DNA of 64,000 nt, from assembly GCA_020632955.1 (NCBI GenBank), contig JACKEO010000002.1, positions 248,001 through 312,000 of the forward strand. The letters run 5' to 3'. The notes beneath the pieces were generated by a model that did no database searches, had not been told where the DNA came from, and worked only from the letters and a program-made list of their open reading frames with translations. The DNA is from Alphaproteobacteria bacterium. Its GTDB lineage: Bacteria > Myxococcota_A > UBA796 > GCA-2862545. Of the stretch, positions 27,481 through 34,994 are shown one piece after another. Position 1 is the stretch's first letter. Every line of letters starts with the position of its first letter. Position numbers and translations under genes: made by a program.

Positions 27481-29011
27481 GCTCCGCGGGCGAGGCCGCC
27501 ACCAGGTGGCCCGGATCGGGCCCCAGCTGGCCCGGATCGGGCCCGAGGTGGCCAGGAGCGGACGCGGGGCCGCCAGGATCGGGCCCGACGACCGCCTCGA
27601 TGCCCGCCTCCTGGAGCCAGACCTCGAGATCCTCCGACAGCTGCGGCGCCATCGCGATCGCCGCCTGCACGTGGGCGAGCGCGTACGACCGGTGCCGGTC
27701 GGCATCGCGGGGCTGCTCGTCGGCCAGACGGAGGTAGGCGTGGCCGAGGGCGGCATTCGCCAGCGCGCCCGCCCGCTCCGGCGGCAGGGCCCCCGGCTCG
27801 GGCACCTCGCCGAGGTTCTCGACCACGTAGGCCAGCTGCGCGCGCGGCATGCCGTCGAGCCAGCGCCCCGCGCTGTCGGCGAGCGAGAGCAGCGCGGCGG
27901 AGGGATCCCAGTGCACGAGGCGTGCCTCGGCAGCGGCGCGGGCCAGCGACACGGTGCGGGGTGCGAGACGCCACACCAGCCCCGCCTTCTGGGCCGACAT
28001 CACGAAGCCCGGCGCCTGCTCGTGGGGCGCCCCGAGGGCGTGCAGCACCTCGTGCGCGACGATGACGCCCTCGTCGGCGACGTCCCAGGCCGGCGCGTGG
28101 CCGGGCGGCAGGGACTGGTCGACCACCACCACCTCGCGGCCGGGCGTGAAGGCGCGGCCCACGTCCTCGATGCCGGCGAGGGGCCCGCTCGCCGGCGGAC
28201 GCTGGGTGAAGGCGATGCGCAGCACCGCCTCGTCCACGCGCTGGGGGCGCGCGGCGAGATCGGCCAGCAGGCCCGGCAGATCGGGCGCGTCGTCGCCCTG
28301 CTCCACCTCCCAGGTCTCGAAGCCCACGGGGTGGAGCGTGAGGCCGGCCTGGGCGAGGATCGCGGAGGCGGCGCGCAGGCGGGCGGTGGCCTCGCGGCGC
28401 CAGCTCACGCCGTAGAAGGCGCGGTAGGACGCATCTCCCGCCACCACCACGGGGACACGCAGCGGCGCGTCGCCGCCTCCCCATGCCGGCACGGTGAGCG
28501 GATCGAGCGCCACCCACACCGCCTCCTCGAGGGAGACGTCGGGCAGCGTGAGCACGCCGTCGTCGCGCACGCGCGTGCCGGCGGTGAGCGATCCGGGCGT
28601 GGCCCGGTACACGGCGGGCGCACCCACCGCGTGCCATCGGCGCCGCACCTGCAGGCCGTCCGCCCCCAGCGTGCGCTCCACCACGTCGACCTCGGCGGCC
28701 GGAGGCACCGCCAGCAGGCCCTCGCCGACCCCCACCACCTGGTGGCGCCAGGTGACCGACACGTCGAGGTGGGTGGTGACGTGCGCTTCCCGCAGCCGGT
28801 GCGCCAGTGCCTCCTCCCCGGCGTCGGTGGCGGGGTCGAGCCCCACCACGAGCGGCTCGAGGCCGTGACGCAGGTGCAGCGCGTGCCAGACCACCGCCTC
28901 GGTGCGCACCTCGTCCACCGGCCCCTCGCCCGCGTGCACCGACACCGCGACATCGGCCGCAGACGCTGCCTGCGCGGCGAGGAGGGCGGTGACGAGGAGG
29001 CCGAAGCGCAC
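27440..29011 (-). CDS. Secreted metzincin-type metalloprotease
   Basis: A 523-residue protein with signal peptide (about 1-19, AAQAASA). A beta-rich N-terminal region (20-200) is followed by a catalytic domain (about 210-400). It carries the full zinc motif HEVLHALGAPHE (His320, Glu321, His324, His330) and a Met-turn GFVMSAQ about 12 residues later, as in metzincins. A helical, TPR-like C-terminal region (about 400-490) ends in a tail with heptads GPDPGQL/GPDPGHL. Substrate unknown. GTG 29011 follows GGAG. A TACAAT hexamer at 29135-29140 on this strand is a weak promoter candidate. Convergent overlap of 41 bp with the small lipoprotein gene. Confidence 0.82.
   Translation of the reverse strand: MRFGLLVTALLAAQAASAADVAVSVHAGEGPVDEVRTEAVVWHALHLRHGLEPLVVGLDPATDAGEEALAHRLREAHVTTHLDVSVTWRHQVVGVGEGLLAVPPAAEVDVVERTLGADGLQVRRRWHAVGAPAVYRATPGSLTAGTRVRDDGVLTLPDVSLEEAVWVALDPLTVPAWGGGDAPLRVPVVVAGDASYRAFYGVSWRREATARLRAASAILAQAGLTLHPVGFETWEVEQGDDAPDLPGLLADLAARPQRVDEAVLRIAFTQRPPASGPLAGIEDVGRAFTPGREVVVVDQSLPPGHAPAWDVADEGVIVAHEVLHALGAPHEQAPGFVMSAQKAGLVWRLAPRTVSLARAAAEARLVHWDPSAALLSLADSAGRWLDGMPRAQLAYVVENLGEVPEPGALPPERAGALANAALGHAYLRLADEQPRDADRHRSYALAHVQAAIAMAPQLSEDLEVWLQEAGIEAVVGPDPGGPASAPGHLGPDPGQLGPDPGHLVAASPAELSPGQASGAPDGS
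27507..27544 (-). repeat. Direct repeats encoding GPDPG heptads; hairpin-forming
   Basis: Two copies of TGGCCCGGATCGGGCCC (27507-27523 and 27528-27544), 21 bp apart, encode the GPDPGxL heptads of the metzincin tail. Each is nearly self-complementary (6-bp GC stem, 3-nt loop), so on the plus strand they could act as terminators for the small lipoprotein gene ending at 27480. Confidence 0.6.
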
Positions 29012-29308
29012 GGAGGGTCTCCAGGGGGACGGACCGGGATGTGCACCTCCCGCGACACGCGGGAGGGGCCGGCGCCGGGGGGCCCGGGCCGACCAGGACG
29101 GTGCGCGCCCCAGACGAGCACACGACATGCCCGCATTGTAGCGCAGGATCGCCAGTTCGTCCCCCGTCGCCGCAGCGCGCGGCGGGTCGGTGCCCTGCAC
29201 CAGACACCGGAGCGCCTCCGATGGTGCCCTCGCCGCGGTGGTGGGGCGTGATCCGTGCACCTATGATGAGGTCGTCTCCCGCGCGGCGCGCGGGCCACAG
29301 GAGTGCAG
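29012..29308. other. 297-bp divergent intergenic region
   Basis: Between the metzincin and TldE-like starts. It contains TACAAT (29135-29140, minus strand) 126 bp from the metzincin start and a TATGAT (29264-29269, plus strand) 40 bp from the TldE-like start. Neither has a recognisable -35. No gene or RNA was recognised; one short reading frame on the plus strand is antisense and uninformative. Confidence 0.4.
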
Positions 29309-30640
29309 ATGACGCCGGCAGTGAGGGAGCTCGGGGGAGTCCTCGAGGGAGCGCGTGACGCGGGAGCCAAGGCGAGCGAGGTGCTCGTCACCACCGAGCA
29401 GGGGCTCGAGCTGACGCTCGCCGCGGGCACCACGCACCCCACACGCCGCCGCTGGAACACCACGGTGGCCGTGGTCCGCTGCTGGCTCGACGGCGGCGGC
29501 GCGGGCGAGGCCCGAGGTCCGCTGGAGCGTGCCGAGGCGCTGGTGGCCGAGGCGATGGCGGCCGCGGCGAAGGCACCCGAGGACCCCCACGGGGGCCCCG
29601 TCCGCCGGATGGATCCCCCTCCGCGGGGCCTGGGGGTCGACGACCCCCGGCACGAGCAGATCACCGACGCGGAGCGGACGGAGGTGCTCACGATGGCGCT
29701 GCGCGGCGCGCTGGCGGCGAAGGCACCCGTGGTCGCCGGGCCGTTCGTCTACCGGGAGGCCCGTGGTCATCGGCGCTTCCTCAACAGCCACGGCGTCGGC
29801 ATGGAGATCGCGCACACCCGGTACGACGCGCTGGGCGCCCTCACCCTCCGCGCGCCCGAGGGGCCCATCGAGCTCACCGATCACATCGCCGGGCGCGCCT
29901 TCGCCAGCACCGCCTGCCTGCCCTACGGCGCCCAGCTCGCCCAGCGCGCCCAGGCCCTCGCCGGCGAGGCCACGTCGGTGGAGGGCCCCGTGCGCGTGCT
30001 CTTCCCGCCCCGTCCCACGGGTCGTCTGGTGGCCTGGCTGGCCCGCATGTTCTCGGTGCACGCCTTGGCCGAGGGGCGGAACCTCGTCACGCGCGGTGCC
30101 GACGAGCCGCTGTTCCATCGCAAGCTCCACCTGGTGGACGACGGCCTCGCGCCGGGTGGCCTGCACACCCGCGGCTTCGACGACCGTGGCGTCACCCCGG
30201 TGCCGCTCACCCTCTTGCGCGAAGGGGTGGTGGCCGGTCGTCTGCTCGATCCCGAGGCGGCGCGCGCCCTCGACACCCGCCCCACCGGGCACTGCTGGCC
30301 CGAGGGACTCCTCCCCACCAACCTCCAGCTCAACAGCGGGGCCCGGTCGATGAACGCGTGGCTGGGCGAGCAGGACCGCCCGGTCTTCGAGGTGGACGAC
30401 CTGCCCGAGCTGGACGGCGCGATCGACCCCGAGACCGGCGAGGCCACGCTGCGGGTGCACGGCCAGCTCCGGGAGCGGCACGACGTGCTCGGCGTGGGGC
30501 GCTTCGTCACGCTCCGCGGCAACCTCGTCGACGTGCTCCGGCAGGTGCACGGCATCGCGAGCGACACCGACCGCATCCTGCACGTGGACGCGCCCGGGCT
30601 CTTCCTGGACGGCTTCGTCGCCACGCCCCACGGCGCCTGA
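29309..30640 (+). CDS. TldE/PmbA-family protein
   Basis: A 443-residue protein of the TldD/TldE (PmbA) family. The C-terminal barrel region is clear: LHLVDDGLAPGGLHTRGFDD then GVTPVPLTLLREGVVAGRLL and PTNLQLNSG. No HExxxH zinc motif is visible, so it resembles the non-catalytic TldE partner. TldD/TldE heterodimers degrade or mature peptides and need a TldD subunit, not found in this window. ATG 29309 is preferred over GTG 29303 because AGGAG is better spaced. TATGAT at 29264-29269 is a possible -10. It converges on the M16-like gene with a six-base gap. Confidence 0.82.
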   Translation: MTPAVRELGGVLEGARDAGAKASEVLVTTEQGLELTLAAGTTHPTRRRWNTTVAVVRCWLDGGGAGEARGPLERAEALVAEAMAAAAKAPEDPHGGPVRRMDPPPRGLGVDDPRHEQITDAERTEVLTMALRGALAAKAPVVAGPFVYREARGHRRFLNSHGVGMEIAHTRYDALGALTLRAPEGPIELTDHIAGRAFASTACLPYGAQLAQRAQALAGEATSVEGPVRVLFPPRPTGRLVAWLARMFSVHALAEGRNLVTRGADEPLFHRKLHLVDDGLAPGGLHTRGFDDRGVTPVPLTLLREGVVAGRLLDPEAARALDTRPTGHCWPEGLLPTNLQLNSGARSMNAWLGEQDRPVFEVDDLPELDGAIDPETGEATLRVHGQLRERHDVLGVGRFVTLRGNLVDVLRQVHGIASDTDRILHVDAPGLFLDGFVATPHGA

Positions 30641-30646
30641 GATGCG

Positions 30647-32026
30647 CTAGCGGAACAGCCCGTCGGCGTCGCGCCGGTGCACCACCGCGGCGGTGCGCCC
30701 CTCGGGTGCCGCCGCACGGCCCAGCGCCTCCTCCAGCCCCTCCACCGCGCCCACGGCCACGATGCGCAGCGCGTCCGGCCGGAGGTGCTGCGTTGCCGCC
30801 CGACGGACCTCGGCGTCGGAGAGCGCGTGGAGCGCCGAGCGGACGTCGACGCGCTCCGCGCCGGCCGCCACGCTGGCCACGGCGTCGGCGAGACGGAGCG
30901 CCGGATCGGCCCGACGCGCGTCGAGGGCCTCGCGGAGCGCGACGCGGGCGGATGCGAGCGCCCTGGCGTCCGGCCCCTGGGCCACGAGCCCCCGCAGGGC
31001 GTCGCGCCGTGCCGCCAGCGCAGGCCCCACCGCGTCGGGCGGCAGCGGAGGGAGACGCAGCCCCACGGCCACCTGACGCCGGTGCTCCGCGGGCGTGGGC
31101 CACGCACCGCGGCCGACGCGATCCAGGGGCAGCAGGCCCGCCGCGTCGGCGTCGAGGGTGGCCAGCGCCAGGGCGAGCGCCACCGCCTCGACCGACCCGG
31201 GACGCACGCCCACCGCGTGCCCCAGGACCACGTCGACCTGCGAGCCGCCGGTGGCCACGGCCAGCACCTCGGTGGGCCCGCCGCGCACCGGTCGCATCAG
31301 CGGGACCTCCGGCGCGCGTCGAGGCACCAGCCCCGCCGAGCGCGCCGAGAGCCGCTCGAGGAGCGGGGGCGTCACCGGCCCGCCGAGTCCGAGCACGGTC
31401 GTCTCGCGCACGTACCGCTCGGCGCGGAAGGCGCGGACCCGATCGAGGTCGAGCACGGGCAGCACGCCGGTGCGCCCCGCCACCGGGTGGCCGTAGGCGT
31501 GTCCCTCGTGGATCCAGGCATCCAGCAGCTCGGCGGCCAACCCGGGCCCGTCCCCGACCCCCTCGGCGAGGCCCGCGAGGGCGCGCGCCCTCATGGCCTC
31601 GACCTCGGCCTCCCCGATCTCCGGGGCGGCGAGCAGGTCGGCGAGGCGGTCCACGCACCCCGTCGCGACCGCCGCCGGACAGCGGAGCTGCAGGGAGACC
31701 AGCTCCCGATCCACGACGACCTCGGGTGCACCCACGGCGGCGGACGGATCCCCCGGCGTCGCGACCCTGGCGCCCGTCCTGCCCGCGGCCATGACCGCCG
31801 CGGTGAGTGCCGCGAGCCCCTCGGCGCCGGAGGGATCGTGCACCGAGCCCGCCCGGACGACCGCCTGCACCAGCACCTCCGATGCCGCCGGGTCCTCCTG
31901 CACCACCACCCGGGGGAGCTCCGCCGCCACCTCCACCGGCACGGGCCCCCGCGGCGGGAGCGGCTGGCAGGCACACAGCACGCCCAGCGCCAGGCCGGAC
32001 CGCCACCACGGATCCACCCACCTCAT
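30647..32026 (-). CDS. M16 peptidase-like lipoprotein lacking the zinc motif
   Basis: A 459-residue exported protein with signal peptide and Cys pair VLCAC at residues 18-20. Its layout follows M16 (insulinase) proteins: a two-domain ~450-residue unit with SVHDPSGAEGLAALTAAVMA, HAYGHPVAGRTGVLPVLDLD and a C-terminal domain beginning around VLAVATGGSQVDVVLGHAVG. The HxxEH zinc motif expected in the first segment is replaced by LAALT, so it is probably the inactive partner subunit. No active M16 gene is adjacent. The start ATG 32026 keeps the signal peptide; ATG 32077 is an alternative, and neither has a strong ribosome site. Convergent with the TldE-like gene. Confidence 0.72.
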   Translation of the reverse strand: MRWVDPWWRSGLALGVLCACQPLPPRGPVPVEVAAELPRVVVQEDPAASEVLVQAVVRAGSVHDPSGAEGLAALTAAVMAAGRTGARVATPGDPSAAVGAPEVVVDRELVSLQLRCPAAVATGCVDRLADLLAAPEIGEAEVEAMRARALAGLAEGVGDGPGLAAELLDAWIHEGHAYGHPVAGRTGVLPVLDLDRVRAFRAERYVRETTVLGLGGPVTPPLLERLSARSAGLVPRRAPEVPLMRPVRGGPTEVLAVATGGSQVDVVLGHAVGVRPGSVEAVALALALATLDADAAGLLPLDRVGRGAWPTPAEHRRQVAVGLRLPPLPPDAVGPALAARRDALRGLVAQGPDARALASARVALREALDARRADPALRLADAVASVAAGAERVDVRSALHALSDAEVRRAATQHLRPDALRIVAVGAVEGLEEALGRAAAPEGRTAAVVHRRDADGLFR

Positions 32027-32369
32027 CGGGGCCCGCTCGCCGGAAGCCATGGTGCATGCAGCCACACGGCGCACCACCAGCCCGCCCGAGGCATGTCAAG
32101 CGGACGTCCAGATTCGGCGCAGCGCTCGGTCACCACCCCGCTCACCTTCATGGATCCGCCGCCTTTGCGTACACCTGAAGCAGGCATCCGAACGCGATAA
32201 TCCAGGCACCAGCCCTCGCCCGGCTGCATCCGTCCTCCCGGGCTTCCTCCCCCGGGATCCTCGCTTCCTGCCGGTCGCGTTGAACCAGGTTCGGGCGGCA
32301 TGGTACCGTTCCGTGGTCCGTCAGCAACCGTCGTGGTTGCATCCTTGACAACATGGTGGAGGAAGTCAG
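32027..32369. other. 343-bp divergent intergenic region
   Basis: It lies between the M16-like gene and the 124-residue gene and is visibly more A/T-rich than its surroundings. It holds a candidate promoter (32280-32309) and a small hairpin CAACC-GTCGT-GGTTG (32325-32339) in the 5' leader of the downstream gene. A TTGACA at 32345-32350 lies too close to the ATG to be its -35. No gene was recognised. Confidence 0.45.
32280..32309 (+). promoter_or_regulatory. Candidate sigma-70-type promoter
   Basis: TTGAAC (32280-32285), 18-bp spacer, TACCGT (32304-32309), upstream of the 124-residue gene. Predicted start near 32316 gives a leader of about 54 nt containing a small hairpin and GGAGGAAG. Confidence 0.45.
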
Positions 32370-32744
32370 ATGACCGTCGTCACTCTGGTCGACGAGAGCA
32401 TGTCCTCCCGCGATCTCATCCGCACCCTGCGGGTGAGCGCCTCGCGGTGCGGTGAGTACATGCCGGAGAGCGTGGCCTGGCACGCCTACCTCGAGCTCGA
32501 GCGTCGTGGACACGACGGCGCCGGTGAGCTCTTCGTGGCGAGCCTGCGCAGCCTGCACGCCCGCCGGTCCATGTCGGGGTCGGACCTGTCCACCGACGAC
32601 AAGCTCATCGAGGAGCACAGGCTCACGAACGACCAGCTGCTCTCCGAGCTCTGGAAGGCCTACAAGAAGTGCATCCGCAGCAACCGCACCGGCCCTGCCG
32701 GTCAGCTGCTCAAGGAGATCGAGGATCGTCTCGCGATGAACTGA
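32370..32744 (+). CDS. Small helical protein of unknown function
   Basis: A 124-residue, mostly alpha-helical, probably cytoplasmic protein, with no signal peptide and no membrane segment. It is polar, with two Cys; the last third is basic. No family was recognised. The gene has unusually complete expression signals: a candidate promoter, a strong GGAGGAAG ribosome site nine bases before the ATG, and a 13-bp terminator hairpin. It is thus monocistronic and possibly well expressed. The downstream neighbour is a convergent HTH gene. Confidence 0.75.
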   Translation: MTVVTLVDESMSSRDLIRTLRVSASRCGEYMPESVAWHAYLELERRGHDGAGELFVASLRSLHARRSMSGSDLSTDDKLIEEHRLTNDQLLSELWKAYKKCIRSNRTGPAGQLLKEIEDRLAMN

Positions 32745-32767
32745 GCGCGAGCACACACACCACCCCC

Positions 32768-32803
32768 GAGACCCGCGTGGACCTCACGGACCACGCGGGT
32801 CTC
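32768..32803 (+). terminator. Perfect 13-bp hairpin terminator
   Basis: GAGACCCGCGTGG and CCACGCGGGTCTC pair perfectly around a 10-nt loop, followed by GTCGTTTCGG. It lies 23 bp after the 124-residue gene and could serve the convergent HTH gene as well, since it lies 45 bp beyond its stop. Confidence 0.75.
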
Positions 32804-32848
32804 GTCGTTTCGGTCTCACGATGACCGCCTTGCAGGAATCCGGCGGTC

Positions 32849-33466
32849 TCAGGTGACCAGGCGCAGGTGGGGTGCGCGTGCCGAGGGCGCGAGCTCGGGC
32901 TCGGGCTCCGCGCCCACCTCGGCGGGCTGGTCGGCATCGGGCACGAAGACCACGCGCAGGATGGCCGACCACGGGAACCGGCAGCGGTACAGGCGGTCGA
33001 AGGACAGCGAGATCTCCACGCCCTCGGGCGTGAAGCTGGGGGCCATGTGGCGGTGGTAGGCAGCGTCGAGTCGGATGGGGAGCTCCCGGTCGCGGTAGGC
33101 CTCGAGCACCTCGTCGGGGCCGCCCCAGTCGTCGAGCTTCGTGGTGTCGGCCAGGAAGAGGAAGTCGACCGCCACGTCGAAGCCCACCCGGAACAGCGCC
33201 TCGGTCTGGTTCGCGAAGGAGGCCGGCTCGGGCAGGTCGGGAAGCTCGGGCAGCTCGGCGGGCACGCCCAGCGAACTCGCGTCGAGCTCGAGGGCCTCGC
33301 CCAGGGCCAGCAGATCCTCCACCAGCATGGGCGTCTGCCCGGTGAGGAGCTTGCGCACCTCGGCACGGGAGCGCGACAGCAGCGCGGCGAGCGAGGCCGT
33401 GGTGTGGCCGCGCGCGTCGATCTGCTGGCGGAGCCAGCGCAGCAACGGCTCGGTGGGATGGCTCAC
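32849..33466 (-). CDS. XRE-type HTH protein with beta-rich C-terminal domain
   Basis: A 205-residue protein. Residues about 5-65 are an XRE-type helix-turn-helix (TTASLAALLSRSRAEVRKLL), then Leu/Pro-rich linker. Residues about 85-165 form a domain with TPEGVEISLSFDRLYRCRFP and WSAILRVVFVPDAD. That ISLSF...FPWSAI pattern loosely recalls SspB-type ClpXP adaptors, which is inference only. The C-terminal Glu/Pro/Ala tail ends PHLRLVT. GTG 33466 follows AGGAG with spacing 7. It could regulate the neighbouring 124-residue gene; no operator was identified. Confidence 0.6.
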   Translation of the reverse strand: MSHPTEPLLRWLRQQIDARGHTTASLAALLSRSRAEVRKLLTGQTPMLVEDLLALGEALELDASSLGVPAELPELPDLPEPASFANQTEALFRVGFDVAVDFLFLADTTKLDDWGGPDEVLEAYRDRELPIRLDAAYHRHMAPSFTPEGVEISLSFDRLYRCRFPWSAILRVVFVPDADQPAEVGAEPEPELAPSARAPHLRLVT

Positions 33467-33522
33467 GGCGGTCTCCTGGACGGAACGGCCCCGGGGGGGC
33501 AGGCAGGGACGCGGAGGACCAC

Positions 33523-34020
33523 ATGACGGGGTCGATCGTCGTCGCGCTCCTGGTGGTGGTGTCCGGTGGGCTGGCGCTCGTCAAGCTCACGGGTCGCTGG
33601 CGCCGCCGTCGCGGCCGCGCGCTGCTGCGGGGCGAGCCCCCGGTGCGCGAGGCCCACGACGTCGACGGGCGGGTGCACCTCTTCCGCACGCCGCCCTGGC
33701 ACGGCATGCTCCCGGGACGGGCCCACCCGGTGCGGGTCGACCTGCTGCTCGCGGCGTCGCGCGTGGTGCTGGCCAGCGACCAGGGGGTGCTCGCCGAGGT
33801 CACCACCGCCACCGCCCGCCCGCTGAAGTCGGCGCGCTGCACCGGTCCACGCCGGCTGGTGGTGGAGGGCGAGGTGGTGCTCGCCGGCAAGCCGCCCGGG
33901 CTCTGGCGCCTGGAGCTGCTGCTCGACGACGCCGAGGGCTGGGCCCACGCCCTGCGCCCCTTCGTGGCCGACGACGGCGGCGGGTACGGCACCTGGGGGG
34001 AGCGCCCCGCCGTCAGTTGA
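33523..34020 (+). CDS. Single-pass membrane protein of unknown function
   Basis: A 165-residue protein with one N-terminal membrane helix (about 3-24), then an Arg-rich stop-transfer segment (RWRRRRGR) and a cytoplasmic beta-rich domain (about 45-150). No family was recognised. Ribosome site GGAGG at 33513-33517 precedes the ATG. Divergent from the HTH gene (56 bp between starts) and overlapping the VgrG-like gene tail-to-tail by 8 bp. Confidence 0.6.
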   Translation: MTGSIVVALLVVVSGGLALVKLTGRWRRRRGRALLRGEPPVREAHDVDGRVHLFRTPPWHGMLPGRAHPVRVDLLLAASRVVLASDQGVLAEVTTATARPLKSARCTGPRRLVVEGEVVLAGKPPGLWRLELLLDDAEGWAHALRPFVADDGGGYGTWGERPAVS

Positions 34021-34894
34021 GCGTGATCGTGCCCGCGCGCACCTCCACCAGCGCGCCGCCCGTGACCCGGCAGGTGCCCGCGCCGTCGACGTGGGTGATC
34101 CGGCCTCGCAGGGTGAGCCGCGCCCCCGCGTCCACCACCACGTCGCCGTCAGCCCCCAGGGAGGCCGAGGCGCCGGCCTCCAGCGCGAGCCGACCGCGCG
34201 CCGACACACGCGCCTCCGCTCCCGCCTCGAGCGCCAGATCGCCCCCCGCCTGCACCTCCACCGCGCCCTTCGCCTCCACCACCACGTCGCCCCCCGCGCC
34301 CAGGTGGAGGTCGCCCGCCGCGCGCAGGTGCAGATCCCCGTCGCCTGCGCACACCCACACGCTGCCCGTGGCCGAGTCGAGCACCAGCCCGAGCCGACCC
34401 GAGGCATCCCACACCTGCACGCTCTCGGCCCCCTCGGTGTCGTCGAAGGCGATCACGTGGCCCGCGCGGGACCGCCAGAGGCGACGATCGTTGCCCTCGG
34501 CGCCGCGCGAGCCCGCCGTGGGCACGGCGGTGGACCGCTCCAGTCCCGCCACCCGGGTGCGTTCGGGCGACGGCAGGGCACGCGCCTCCTCGGGGACCGG
34601 ACGCCCCTCGTGGTGGAGGCCCCCCACCACCACGCCCGCGTCGAGCCCACCGTAGAGGAAGAGCACCACCACCTCGTCGCCCGGCTCCGGCAGGGCCAGC
34701 AGGCCGCACCCGTCGCCCGCGCCGGGCAGGGCCACCCGCAGCCACCCGCTCTCGGGCAGCTCCTCCAGCGTGGGGAAGGCCACCCGCACCCGCCCGAGGC
34801 CGGCGGGATCGTCCACCGCACGCACCACCGCCTGCACGGCGTGCGGCAGCGTGCCTCCCACCGCCCTGCCTCCCGCATCGATCGCCCGCGCCAT
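34013..34894 (-). CDS. Orphan VgrG/gp5-type OB-fold and beta-helix protein
   Basis: A 293-residue protein. Residues about 18-110 match the gp5/VgrG OB-fold: VVRAVDDPAGLGRVRVAFP, GWLRVALPGAGDGCGLLALP and GDEVVVLFLYGGLDAGVVVG. A linker (about 113-150) with RRLWRSRAGHVIAFDDT follows. The C-terminal half (165-290) is Gly/Ala/Val-rich with GDLHL, GDVVVEA and GDLALEA repeats, as in the triple-stranded beta-helix needle. The gp27 domain of full VgrG is missing. No sheath, Hcp, baseplate or ClpV gene is in the window. GCTAGC at 34913-34918 lies 19 bp upstream. Confidence 0.8.
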   Translation of the reverse strand: MARAIDAGGRAVGGTLPHAVQAVVRAVDDPAGLGRVRVAFPTLEELPESGWLRVALPGAGDGCGLLALPEPGDEVVVLFLYGGLDAGVVVGGLHHEGRPVPEEARALPSPERTRVAGLERSTAVPTAGSRGAEGNDRRLWRSRAGHVIAFDDTEGAESVQVWDASGRLGLVLDSATGSVWVCAGDGDLHLRAAGDLHLGAGGDVVVEAKGAVEVQAGGDLALEAGAEARVSARGRLALEAGASASLGADGDVVVDAGARLTLRGRITHVDGAGTCRVTGGALVEVRAGTITLN

Positions 34895-34982
34895 GACCGC
34901 CTCCCGTCGGAGGCTAGCGTCCGCCGCGGCGGCAGCCCCGGAAGCGCCGACGCGATGGTCGTCTCGCAGCGCCGCGGACGGC

Positions 34983-34988
34983 TAGCTC
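34983..34988 (+). promoter_or_regulatory. Candidate -10 element (TAGCTC), leaderless configuration
   Basis: GGCTAGCTCCCGCCC precedes ATG 34995. The predicted start of transcription falls at about 34994-34995, the ATG itself. No Shine-Dalgarno sequence is present. Confidence 0.35.
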
Positions 34989-34994
34989 CCGCCC

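Noticed and set aside
32345..32350. TTGACA as the -35 of the 124-residue gene
   Set aside because: A -10 at standard spacing would fall on the start codon and after the ribosome site.
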